19,555 nucleotides of DNA, taken from the NCBI GenBank assembly GCA_946478895.1, contig CAMLDY010000044.1, positions 1 through 19,555 of the forward strand. Reading direction: 5' to 3'. Below the pieces are notes generated by a model that did not search any database, was not told where the DNA came from, and saw only the letters and a program-made list of their open reading frames with translations. Source of the stretch: an uncultured Gemmatimonadota bacterium. Its GTDB lineage: Bacteria; Gemmatimonadota; Gemmatimonadetes; Gemmatimonadales; Gemmatimonadaceae. A program made the translations under genes and the position numbers. Position 1 is the first letter of the stretch. Every line of letters starts with the position of its first letter. This document shows positions 1 through 8,380 of the stretch, piece after piece.

Positions 1-19
1 AACGAAAACGGCGACGTCC

Positions 20-80
20 AAAAGCTGCCGGCATAGCTGCTGTAAAGCTTGCAGCTGCCCGCTTCAGTACTGTTAGATGC
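20..80 (-). repeat. Dispersed repeat arm 1 (CATCTAAC-type end facing right)
   Basis: This is a single arm of the window's repeat family, read on the minus strand. Its outer end is GTTAGATGC on the plus strand at 72-80, facing the M24 peptidase gene. The reverse complement matches the arm at 1427-1486 with about four differences over roughly 57 nt, so the peptidase gene is bracketed by near-identical inverted repeats. Any partner arm to the left would lie outside the window. The stretch 81-171 up to the peptidase start holds a GTATATAC palindrome (96-103) but no convincing promoter. Confidence 0.85.
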
Positions 81-171
81 TTACGAAGCGTCGCAGTATA
101 TACGCCGAGAAATAGCTCTCAGCCGGAGGCCCCGAGCTGGGAGCCGGTAGCTGACATCCGACCCGTCCACC

Positions 172-1434
172 ATGCACCGCCGCGAATTCATCCAGCAGGC
201 TTCCGCCCTCACCGCCGCCGTCGGCTTGTCACCATCGATGCGAAGCCTGAAAGCTCCTGGCAACTCCTCCCCCGTTCCCCATCCCCCATCCCCCTCTCCG
301 ATCACCGAAGCAGAACGTGAGCAACGGAGAGACTCCGCTCGCCGGATCCTGCACCAGCTCGACTTCTCGGCGATGCTCATCGAGCCCGGCGCGAGCATGA
401 CCTATTTCGCCGGAATCGAATGGGGGCGCAGCGAGAGATTGTTCGCGTTCCTGCTCCCGATCTCGGGCCGCCCGGTCGTCATCGCGCCGGCGTTCGAGCG
501 GCAGCGTGCGGAAGATCAGGTCGCGGGGCGGTTCGACATTCGAGTCTGGCAGGAACACGAAAATCCCGAAGCTCTCGTCGCCGACACCATGCGCGATCTC
601 GGGATCGGCACCGGTCGGCTCGCGATCGATCCCAGTGCGCGCACCTTCGTGCTCACCGAGCTCGCGCTGGCGCGGCCGGGCCTGCAGTACGCCACCGCGG
701 CCAACGTGATCAATCGCTGTCGCGGCGTGAAATCGGCGCACGAGATCGAGATCATGAAGTTCGCCAATCAGACCACCCTCGAGGCCTATCGCGCTGCATT
801 CAAGACGCTGCGCGCCGGGATGACTCAGGCCGAGCTGGCGCAGAATGTTTCGAGCGAGATGCGGAAGCTCGGATATCAGGGCGGCGCGCTGGTGTTGTTT
901 GGAGAATCGTCGGCGTACCCGCACGGATTACCGAAGCCGCGCTCGCTCGAAGAGAACCAGATCGTGCTGGTCGACGGCGGGCTGAGCGTGCATGGCTATC
1001 AATCCGACATGACCCGCACGGTGGTATTCGGAACACCGACGGCGGAAATGAAAAAGATTTTCGACATCGTGCACGAAGCGCAGGCGCGCGCCGTCGCGTT
1101 TGCGGCGCCGGGAAAAATGTGCGGCGATGTCGATGCCGTTGCGCGCAAAGTCATCGCCGACGCCGGCTATGGCCCCGACTACCGCACCTTCACCCACCGA
1201 CTCGGCCACGGGATTGGACTGGAGGGACACGAGTGGCCGTACCTCGTGCGCGGCAGCCAGGTGATGCTCGAGCCGGGGATGACGTTCAGCGACGAGCCGG
1301 GCATCTATCAGTACGGGAAGTTCGGGGTGCGGCTCGAGGACATCATGGCGATCACCGAGAATGGGGCGGAGATGATGACGGCGACTCAGACAGGTCTCGG
1401 ATTCGGAGATCTAGGCACTGCGGCGGGCATCTAA
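172..1434 (+). CDS. Tat-exported M24 family metallopeptidase (Xaa-Pro aminopeptidase-like)
   Basis: The 420-residue product has a Tat-like N-terminus (RREFIQ at residues 3-8, then a short hydrophobic stretch), so export in folded form is likely. A Pro/Ser-rich linker (residues 31-45, encoded by a C/T-rich tract) leads to a creatinase-type N-terminal domain (about 50-180) and a complete pita-bread catalytic domain (about 185-410). All five metal ligands of the M24 family are visible: Asp268 (VDGG), Asp279 (SDMTRT), His346 (GHGIG), Glu375 (DEPG) and Glu389 (RLED). Expected chemistry is release of N-terminal residues ahead of proline using two divalent metals; a dipeptidase role (Xaa-Pro) is equally possible. 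The start at 172 is chosen because it yields the signal peptide; there is no clear Shine-Dalgarno site. The stop codon TAA (1432-1434) lies inside the repeat that begins at 1427. Confidence 0.93.
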   Translation: MHRREFIQQASALTAAVGLSPSMRSLKAPGNSSPVPHPPSPSPITEAEREQRRDSARRILHQLDFSAMLIEPGASMTYFAGIEWGRSERLFAFLLPISGRPVVIAPAFERQRAEDQVAGRFDIRVWQEHENPEALVADTMRDLGIGTGRLAIDPSARTFVLTELALARPGLQYATAANVINRCRGVKSAHEIEIMKFANQTTLEAYRAAFKTLRAGMTQAELAQNVSSEMRKLGYQGGALVLFGESSAYPHGLPKPRSLEENQIVLVDGGLSVHGYQSDMTRTVVFGTPTAEMKKIFDIVHEAQARAVAFAAPGKMCGDVDAVARKVIADAGYGPDYRTFTHRLGHGIGLEGHEWPYLVRGSQVMLEPGMTFSDEPGIYQYGKFGVRLEDIMAITENGAEMMTATQTGLGFGDLGTAAGI

Positions 1435-1486
1435 CAGTACTGAAGCGGGCAGCGGCAAGCTTTACAGCTGCTACGCCGACAGCTTC
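1427..1486 (+). repeat. Dispersed repeat arm 2 (CATCTAAC-type end facing left)
   Basis: This plus-oriented arm begins GCATCTAACAGTACTG and continues with the family core AAGCGGGCAGC. It overlaps the last eight bases of the M24 gene and provides its stop codon. It contains AGCTG (1467-1471) and CAGCT (1480-1484), which can form a small hairpin. No matching right arm follows: the TTGAATT of the next promoter starts nine bases after the tail. This suggests the outer half was lost or replaced when the nucleotidyltransferase module arrived. Confidence 0.85.
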
Positions 1487-1494
1487 TCCAGGGC

Positions 1495-1523
1495 TTGAAT
1501 TATATCTATTAACTAGATACATT
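1495..1523 (+). promoter_or_regulatory. Candidate promoter with inverted-repeat operator for the nucleotidyltransferase module
   Basis: A sigma70-like TTGAAT (1495-1500) is followed by a 17-base spacer and TACATT (1518-1523), eight bases before the ATG at 1531, so the transcript would be nearly leaderless. The spacer and -10 contain a perfect 6-bp inverted repeat, TATCTA (1503-1508) and TAGATA (1514-1519), in an unusually A/T-rich patch. Such a repeat between promoter boxes is the usual place for an autorepressor to bind. The repeat is seen directly; operator function is inferred. Confidence 0.5.
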
Positions 1524-1530
1524 TCTCCCC

Positions 1531-2028
1531 ATGACAGCGCGGCAAATGGCGGTCGCGGCAGGAGCGGATCTCAAATGGCTCACCAATTCGTCGGCCCTGC
1601 TCGGCCGGCCAATCCGCAACAACCGGCAAGGGGCGCGTTGGTGGGGACTCGTGAGGCTCCTCGTCGACGATCTGGGACTATCTCTGAAGTCGGCTGCTGC
1701 GGCCGCGAGCACCGCACTTCTCGAACTGGGCTCGAGCGCCGTGGTGAGGGCTGCAGGCGATCCCACCGGATCGGCGACGGTGGTCGTCGACCTCCCGCGC
1801 TATCGATCGATTTTTCTCGGTAACCTGTCGCGGGCGCTGGTGCACGAGACTCCACGGCGGCGCGGACGCCGCGCTGGGAGCCGAGTTGGATCTATCGCCG
1901 CCGCTCGGCGCTACGGTGTGGACATCGACCTGGTGCGCGCAGCGCTCGCGCGGAGCCCGGCGGAGCGCCTGGCGCTGCTCGAGGAAAACGCCGCGTTCCT
2001 TCGCAGTGTGCGGAGCTCGCGCAAGTGA
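1531..2028 (+). CDS. Partner protein of nucleotidyltransferase module (putative antitoxin-like, function unproven)
   Basis: This is a 165-residue basic protein of no named family that I can assign. The N-terminal 25 residues (TARQMAVAAGADLKW) could form a small helix-turn-helix. The C-terminal part (residues 128-162, YGVDIDLVRAALARSPAERL and onward) resembles the short 'YG-D-L-x-LT-P-ERL-LLE' segment often encoded just before small nucleotidyltransferase genes. Its stop overlaps the next start by four bases (GTGA), which implies translational coupling. By position it could be the regulatory or neutralising half of a toxin-antitoxin-like pair that binds the inverted repeat upstream. The start at 1531 sits directly after the promoter; no Shine-Dalgarno site is seen. 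Flanking repeats and the A/T-rich promoter suggest acquired DNA. Confidence 0.75.
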   Translation: MTARQMAVAAGADLKWLTNSSALLGRPIRNNRQGARWWGLVRLLVDDLGLSLKSAAAAASTALLELGSSAVVRAAGDPTGSATVVVDLPRYRSIFLGNLSRALVHETPRRRGRRAGSRVGSIAAARRYGVDIDLVRAALARSPAERLALLEENAAFLRSVRSSRK

Positions 2029-2507
2029 GCTTCGCTTCGATGCTTCTTGGTCTTACCAGGAAAAAAGTAGAGTTCGTGGTGGTCGGAGGAGTAGCCGCGG
2101 CCGCCCATGGGTCGTCGCGTGTCACAAACGACCTGGACATCTGTTACGACGCAGTCGACGCCGCGAACATCCGCAGCCTGGCATCACTGCTGGCAAGCTG
2201 GGAGGCCTATCCGCGCGGGGTCGAGGAAGGTCTGCCTTTTATCATGGACGATCGGACTCTACGCGGCGCGCCAATTCTGACGTTGACGACTACCGAGGGC
2301 GATCTGGACGTGATGGATCAGATCGCCGGAGTTGGACCCTACTCTTCAGTGCGCAAGCACTCGGAAAAGATTTCTGGGCTCGGTGTTTCGTTTCGAGTGC
2401 TCGATCTCCCTTCGCTGATCAAGGCGAAAAGAGCGGCTGGCCGCCCCCGCGACTTCGACCACCTTCCCGAGCTCGAGGCGCTCCTCGAGCTGAAGCGCCG
2501 CCAGTAA
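2025..2507 (+). CDS. Small nucleotidyltransferase (MNT/AbiEii-like fold)
   Basis: The 160-residue product carries the signature of minimal nucleotidyltransferases: VVGGVAAAAHGSSRVTNDLD (residues 19-38) with Gly21-Gly22 and the metal-binding pair Asp36/Asp38. A candidate third carboxylate lies in EGDLDVMD (Asp93 or Asp95). The C-terminal LIKAKRAAGRPRDFDHLPEL (131-150) is the conserved tail of this family. Relatives transfer a nucleotide to a protein or RNA target, and several act as type IV toxins or type VII antitoxins; which applies here cannot be read from sequence. The GTG start at 2025 overlaps the upstream stop (GTGA); an ATG at 2040 would remove five residues but would lose the coupling. 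The last 89 bases are also the antisense of the serine hydrolase 3' end. Confidence 0.85.
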   Translation: MSFASMLLGLTRKKVEFVVVGGVAAAAHGSSRVTNDLDICYDAVDAANIRSLASLLASWEAYPRGVEEGLPFIMDDRTLRGAPILTLTTTEGDLDVMDQIAGVGPYSSVRKHSEKISGLGVSFRVLDLPSLIKAKRAAGRPRDFDHLPELEALLELKRRQ

Positions 2508-3777
2508 CGGGACGAGCCTCTCGCGGCCGCCACTCGATCAGCGGCGCGTCGAGGATGGCGGCCTGGACCGCGTCGGCGATGTCGCGGCGCAGAGGCTCGT
2601 TCCGCAGATTGGCGCGGGTTGGATCGACGCGGTTGGTGAGCAATACCACGAACACTCCGCGCTCGGGATCGACCCAGATGCTCGTTCCCGTAAATCCGGT
2701 GTGCCCGAACGACCGCGGTGAGAAGTAGTGGCCGGCGCTCGAGCGCTCCGAGGGAGTGTCCCAGCCGATGGCACGACTCGAGTGCGCGCCCTGGCGCGCC
2801 GTCCAGCGCGCGACGGTGGTCGGCTGAATCAGTCGCACGCCGTTGTACTGGCCGCCGTTGAGCAACATCTGGACGAAGATCGCGACGTCGCGGGCCGACG
2901 AAAACAATCCGGCGTGTCCCGCGACGCCGCCGAGTGCGCAGGCGTTCTCGTCGTGGACGATGCCGTGGACGTGGATGTGTCGATACACCGTGTCGATCTC
3001 GGTGAACGCGATGCGATCGAGCAGCGGACTGTCGGCGCGATAGCCGGCAGTGCACGCACTGTCGGGCGGGATTTCACCCGGCGCGAGCGGATTGAATCCG
3101 GTGTCGCGCATGCCGAGCGGTTGCCAGACTCGCGTTGCGACGAACTGATCGAGGGGCATCCCGGTGATTCGTTCGACGACGAGCCCGGCGAGCACGAAAT
3201 CCCAATCGCTGTAGATGACGCTGTCGCCGGGATTGTAGGCGAGCGGGCGGGCGTTGATCCTGGCGAGATACTCTGCTCGCCCTTTGGTGTCCTTCCAGAG
3301 TGGGGCGAAGGCTTCGAAGCCGGCGCTGTGGGTGAGGATCATTCGCACGGTGATCTTCGCCTTGGCGGGATCGTTGAGCTCGGGGACGTAGCTCGCGACG
3401 GGCGCGTCGAGGTTCAACCGACCTTCGTCTTCGAGGATCATCGCGGCGGTGGTGGTGGCGACGACTTTGGTTAGCGACGCCATGTCGAACATCGTCGAAT
3501 CCGTGACTCTCGCGGAGTTGGCCGAGGTGTCGATGCGGCCGTAGCCCCGGAGGTGGAGGAGGCGGCCGTAGCGGCCGACGGCGAGGGCGACGCCCGGGGC
3601 GGCACCGTTGCGGATTGCGGACTCGACGATGGAGTCGAGTTTGTGGTTGAGATTGGGATCCATCCCGACTGCATTTGGCCTCGCGGGGACGAGGGTGGGG
3701 ACGGCGGGGAGGCGGGAGGTTGCAGATGCGCATGCTGACAGCAAGCAGCACGTCGCGAGCAGTTTTAGTTCTTTCAT
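2419..3777 (-). CDS. Lipoprotein serine hydrolase, class C beta-lactamase/penicillin-binding fold (S12)
   Basis: This is a 452-residue protein from the ATG at 3775-3777. An in-frame upstream ATG would add 23 residues ahead of the signal and is less likely. The signal ends in the lipobox LSAC with lipidated Cys16. The active-site triad of the family is complete: Ser101-x-x-Lys104 (SLTK), Tyr189-Ser-Asp191 (YSD in place of YxN) and His359-Thr-Gly361 (HTG). The segment HDENACALGGVAGHAG (275-290) is typical of the subgroup found with peptidoglycan-recycling glucosaminidases. A role on peptidoglycan fragments or esters is therefore likelier than antibiotic resistance. Homology appears to end near residue 415; the last ~35 residues are Arg/Gly-rich and run antisense through the end of the nucleotidyltransferase gene, which looks like read-through past a lost stop. 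Confidence 0.9.
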   Translation of the reverse strand: MKELKLLATCCLLSACASATSRLPAVPTLVPARPNAVGMDPNLNHKLDSIVESAIRNGAAPGVALAVGRYGRLLHLRGYGRIDTSANSARVTDSTMFDMASLTKVVATTTAAMILEDEGRLNLDAPVASYVPELNDPAKAKITVRMILTHSAGFEAFAPLWKDTKGRAEYLARINARPLAYNPGDSVIYSDWDFVLAGLVVERITGMPLDQFVATRVWQPLGMRDTGFNPLAPGEIPPDSACTAGYRADSPLLDRIAFTEIDTVYRHIHVHGIVHDENACALGGVAGHAGLFSSARDVAIFVQMLLNGGQYNGVRLIQPTTVARWTARQGAHSSRAIGWDTPSERSSAGHYFSPRSFGHTGFTGTSIWVDPERGVFVVLLTNRVDPTRANLRNEPLRRDIADAVQAAILDAPLIEWRPREARPVTGGASARGAPRAREGGRSRGGGQPLFSP

Positions 3778-3814
3778 GGTCTGGGGCTGTCTGTAGTTGG
3801 TACGGGGCTGGCGA

Positions 3815-3871
3815 GCATCTAACAATACTGAAGCGGGCAGCCGCAAGCTTTACAGCAGCTACGCCGACAGC
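3815..3871 (+). repeat. Dispersed repeat arm 3 (CATCTAAC-type end facing left)
   Basis: This plus-oriented arm starts 38 bases upstream of the serine hydrolase start, with its outer end facing that gene. Immediately after its tail comes TTGAATT (3874-3880), the same heptamer that follows arm 2 at 1495-1501. The space to the next gene (3872-3961) has no other clear signal. Confidence 0.85.
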
Positions 3872-3961
3872 GATTGAATTCTGGGATCGGGTCGTCACAA
3901 TACGCGACTGTTCGAAATGGATTGATGCGTGTGCTCGGCTCGCGTGACACAGCTTGGCGGA

Positions 3962-4345
3962 ATGAGCGACTTCAAGAAGTTACTCGTTTGGCAGAAGGCG
4001 CACGCGCTGGCACTTCACTCGTATCGTGTCGCGAAGCGAATGCGGCACTCCAGCGATGTATCGCTGCGCAGTCAGATTATCCGCGCAGCGACCTCGATTC
4101 CTGCAAACATAGTTGAAGGACGACGCCAGGCTACCGACAAGGAGTTCGCGCGGTTTCTTCGGATTTCGGTTAACTCCGCATACGAGCTGGAATACCACCT
4201 GGTTCTCGCCCGCGACATGGCGCTGGTCCCCACTGATGACGCCACTGACCTGCTCTCCGAATGCAGCGAAGTCCGACGGATGCTGCACGGCCTTCTCAAT
4301 CGATTGGGCAAATCCCAACACCCGACCAAAAAGCTGTCGGCATAG
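3962..4345 (+). CDS. Four-helix-bundle protein (S23/23S rRNA IVS-encoded family)
   Basis: The 127-residue product has the full consensus of the S23/IVP four-helix-bundle family: FKKLLVWQKAHALA at residues 4-17, RSQIIRAATSIPANIVEG at 36-53, and EFARFLRISVNSAYELEYHL at 61-80. Family members assemble as small helical oligomers. They are known from intervening sequences of 23S rRNA genes and as scattered genes of unknown role; the Avd accessory protein of diversity-generating retroelements has a related fold. Neither rRNA nor reverse transcriptase is present here. The ATG at 3962 is preferred over one 33 bases upstream because it begins the conserved MSDFKKL motif. The last residues (KKLSA) and the TAG stop fall at and inside the right-hand repeat arm, so gene and repeat have been together long enough to share a terminus. 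Confidence 0.9.
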   Translation: MSDFKKLLVWQKAHALALHSYRVAKRMRHSSDVSLRSQIIRAATSIPANIVEGRRQATDKEFARFLRISVNSAYELEYHLVLARDMALVPTDDATDLLSECSEVRRMLHGLLNRLGKSQHPTKKLSA

Positions 4346-4390
4346 CCGCTGGAAAGCTTGCAGCTGCCCGCTTCATTTACTGTTAGATGC
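4333..4390 (-). repeat. Dispersed repeat arm 4 (CATCTAAC-type end facing right)
   Basis: This minus-oriented arm ends GTTAGATGC (4382-4390), facing the oligopeptidase gene. It is the inverted partner of the arm at 3815-3871. Its inner end supplies the last codons and stop of the four-helix-bundle gene. Confidence 0.85.
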
Positions 4391-4426
4391 CGCCGCAGCA
4401 CCCCGCCAGCGTGACCCGGGCAAACC

Positions 4427-4455
4427 TTGACACCCCCCCAGCGAGGCCCTAAAAC
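4427..4455 (+). promoter_or_regulatory. Sigma70-type promoter for the oligopeptidase gene
   Basis: A perfect TTGACA (4427-4432) and TAAAAC (4450-4455) are separated by exactly 17 bases. The predicted transcript would begin near 4462, about 20 bases ahead of the ATG at 4483. This is the best promoter match in the window, and it lies just outside the repeat arm that ends at 4390. Confidence 0.7.
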
Positions 4456-4482
4456 AGACTCGAACTTCCAATCGAGCCAACG

Positions 4483-6594
<2,112 letters not shown>

Positions 6595-6613
6595 AGTCTC
6601 GTACGCTGCGGAT

Positions 6614-6849
6614 GCATCTAACAATACGGAAGCACGGAGCCAACAGCTGCTGAGCAGCTATGCTCAGAGCTCTCGGGACGCATCGCGTCTCGACGTCCGG
6701 GTTCCGTCCATGCTGGAACGCGCTTCGGCTAACCGGTACTCGCCGGCCCACCCAGAAGCCCAGCCGACGAGACGCGATGCCTCCCGAAAAGCTCTCGGCG
6801 TAGCTGCTCTCACGCTATCGGCTCCGTGCTTTCTTACGAGGGTTGGCCC
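6614..6849. repeat. Composite inverted repeat 5 (tail-to-tail arms, long hairpin)
   Basis: The left arm (core 6630-6692) begins downstream of GCATCTAAC (6614-6622); the right arm core lies at 6768-6831 and ends in the TTACGAG/GGTTGGCC-type terminus. The cores are inverted copies with about 80% identity over 63-64 nt, separated by about 75 nt. Both arms use the variant AAGCACGGAGC where most copies have AAGCGGGCAGC. The left arm holds a 15-nt perfect palindrome, AGCTGCTGAGCAGCT (6645-6659). The element fills nearly all the space between the oligopeptidase stop and the oxidoreductase start. It may serve as a transcript barrier or 3' stabiliser, which is inference. Confidence 0.85.
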
Positions 6850-6879
6850 GCTCGTGCCAGGAACCCCGACTCACAGAGC

Positions 6880-8088
6880 ATGAACTGCATCATTGTAGGC
6901 GGTGGTCCTGCCGGCATGATGACCGGCTACCTCCTCGCCCGCGGCGGCGTCGCCGTCACCGTCCTCGAGAAACACGCCGACTTCTTTCGCGATTTCCGCG
7001 GCGACACCGTCCACCCTTCGACCCTCGAGATCCTCCACGAGCTCGGCGTGCTGGAAGATTTTCTCGAGATCCCCCACTCCAAGGTGCGCAAGCTCACCGG
7101 TCAGATTGGAACGACCACTCTCACCCTCGGTGATTTCAGCCACCTCCCGACGCACACCAAGTTCCTGGTGTTCATGCCGCAGTGGGATTTTCTCAACTTT
7201 CTCGCCGAGAAAGCGCGGCGGTACGCGGCATTCCATCTGGAGATGAGCTCGGAAGTGACAGGCCTCGTCTTCGACGCCAATCGCGTCGCGGGAGTTCGCG
7301 TCAAGACGCAGACTGGGGAGCGGGAGATGCGCGCCGACCTCGTCGTCGCTGCCGACGGTCGCGATTCGCGCGCACGTGACGAAGCCGGGCTCGACACAAT
7401 CGATTTCGGCTCGCCGATGGATGCATTGTGGATGCGCCTGTCGAAGGAGCCCAGCGATCCCGATCAGTTGTTCGGCCGCATCGACTTCGGTCGCGTATTC
7501 GTGATGCTCGACCGCGGTGATTACTGGCAGTGCGCGCTCGTTATCGCCAAAGGAGGCTTCGACGATGTGAAGAAGCGCGGCATCGATGCGTTCCGCTCCG
7601 ATCTCGTGCAGATGAATCCTTTTCTCGAGGATCGCGTCGAGGAGATCCGCGGCTGGGACGACGTCAAGCTGCTGACCGTGCAGGTCAATCGCCTGCGTCA
7701 ATGGTACCGCGACGGCCTCCTTTGCATTGGCGACGCCGCGCACGCCATGTCACCGATCGGCGGGGTCGGGATCAACCTCGCGATCCAGGACGCAGTCGCG
7801 GCGGCCAACATTCTGATTCCCGAATTCAAACGGGGACAGCCGATCTCGACCGACGTGCTGCGCAAGGTTCAGGATCGCCGAGAGCTGCCCACCCGCATCG
7901 TTCAGCGCGTGCAGGTGGTGATTCAGAACAACGTCATCAGCCGGGTGCTCGGATCGAAGGGAAGGATGAAGCCGCCGCTCGTCGTCCGATTGCTCGGCGC
8001 TGTGCCATATCTACAGCGGATACCGGCGAGGCTGGTTGGTTTAGGATACAGGCGCGAGCACGTTGCAGGTAAAGCGTCGGCCTCGTAG
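6880..8088 (+). CDS. FAD-dependent oxidoreductase (PHBH/UbiH-type monooxygenase family)
   Basis: The 402-residue protein has the three FAD-binding signatures of group A flavin monooxygenases: GGGPAG (residues 7-12) in the N-terminal Rossmann fold with Glu30 for ribose, the DG motif (LVVAADGRDSR, 154-163) and the GD motif (CIGDAAHAMSPIGGVGINLA, 282-301). The early block FRDFRGDTVHPSTLEIL (36-52) fits the same fold. Likely chemistry is hydroxylation or epoxidation of an aromatic or polyketide-like substrate using NAD(P)H and O2; the substrate is unknown. The start at 6880 is chosen because the GxGxxG motif follows within a few residues; the in-frame ATG at 6826 lies inside the repeat. There is no signal peptide, so it is cytoplasmic. 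The stop is at 8086-8088, two bases ahead of the next repeat. Confidence 0.9.
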   Translation: MNCIIVGGGPAGMMTGYLLARGGVAVTVLEKHADFFRDFRGDTVHPSTLEILHELGVLEDFLEIPHSKVRKLTGQIGTTTLTLGDFSHLPTHTKFLVFMPQWDFLNFLAEKARRYAAFHLEMSSEVTGLVFDANRVAGVRVKTQTGEREMRADLVVAADGRDSRARDEAGLDTIDFGSPMDALWMRLSKEPSDPDQLFGRIDFGRVFVMLDRGDYWQCALVIAKGGFDDVKKRGIDAFRSDLVQMNPFLEDRVEEIRGWDDVKLLTVQVNRLRQWYRDGLLCIGDAAHAMSPIGGVGINLAIQDAVAAANILIPEFKRGQPISTDVLRKVQDRRELPTRIVQRVQVVIQNNVISRVLGSKGRMKPPLVVRLLGAVPYLQRIPARLVGLGYRREHVAGKASAS

Positions 8089-8090
8089 CT

Positions 8091-8200
8091 GGCCACCTCT
8101 CGTACATCAGCGGGCAGCCGCAAGCTTTACAGCAGCTACGCTGAGAGCTCTCGGGAAGCATCGCGTCTCGTCGGTGATTGCACTTTCTTACTAGCGCCCG
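8091..8200 (+). repeat. Dispersed repeat 6 (GGCCACC-type end, truncated right arm)
   Basis: The arm starts GGCCACCTCTCGTACAT (8091-8107) and runs through the core to CATCGCGTCTCGTCGG (8159-8174), one of the longest copies. It is followed by GCACTTTCTTACTAG (8180-8194), which resembles the far end of a right arm (compare GTGCTTTCTTACGAG at 6826-6840). A composite element that lost most of its second arm is the simplest reading. It begins directly after the oxidoreductase stop. Confidence 0.75.
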
Positions 8201-8266
8201 CTGGAAAGATCAGGGGTGGGGAAGGAGGGCAAGGGCGCGGTCGGAGGAGCATCCGGAAACAAATCG

Positions 8267-8312
8267 GCCGTTAGGGCGCGCGCTACGGCGCGCGCACCAA
8301 CGGCTGATTTTT
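8267..8312 (+). terminator. Rho-independent terminator, probably bidirectional
   Basis: An outer stem GCCGTT (8267-8272) / AACGGC (8299-8304) encloses a perfect 8-bp inner stem GCGCGCGC (8276-8283 and 8288-8295) with a four-base loop. A T5 run follows at 8308-8312. On the minus strand the stem is followed by GATTTGTTT, so it may also end the convergent gene at 8381. The remaining intergenic sequence (8201-8266 and 8313-8380) shows no other feature. Confidence 0.75.
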
Positions 8313-8380
8313 GAGGACTCTGCTCCGAAGCCCCCACCCTCGCCCGACTGACCGCGCGAGGATTTGACAACGCGAAGCAG

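Larger units (their letters stand above)
3815..4390. mobile_element. Candidate small element: ~57-bp terminal inverted repeats enclosing a four-helix-bundle gene
   Basis: The left arm (3815-3871, starting GCATCTAACAATACTG) and right arm (4333-4390, ending GTTAGATGC) are inverted copies of the dispersed repeat, with about seven differences over 57 positions. The only gene between them is the 127-residue four-helix-bundle protein. Elsewhere in the window, tail-to-tail arm pairs enclose about 50-75 bases and no gene, as if empty versions of the same unit. No transposase is encoded inside, so movement would need an enzyme in trans. No target-site duplication could be established. Calling it mobile is inference from the architecture. 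Confidence 0.5.

Noticed and set aside
73..102. Promoter within arm 1 for the M24 gene (TTAGAT to TATATA)
   Set aside because: The -35 match is poor, so I do not list it, although outer ends facing 5' ends of genes could have promoter activity.
2419..3777. Beta-lactamase resistance gene
   Set aside because: It is a lipoprotein with the YSD and HDENA-GGVAGHAG motifs of the peptidoglycan-linked S12 hydrolase subgroup, so a resistance role is not supported.
3962..4345. Diversity-generating retroelement accessory gene (Avd) or rRNA intervening sequence
   Set aside because: The fold family fits, but there is no reverse transcriptase, template/variable repeat pair or 23S rRNA sequence in the window.
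3815..4390. Integron attC sites: ATCTAAC at the left end and GTTAGAT at the right end fit the RYYYAAC/GTTRRRY core sites.
   Set aside because: Most arms carry only one such end, several have the unrelated GGCCACC-type end, the genes between are large housekeeping or enzyme genes in mixed orientation, and no integrase gene is present. The resemblance is probably chance, though ssDNA folding of the composites keeps it worth remembering.
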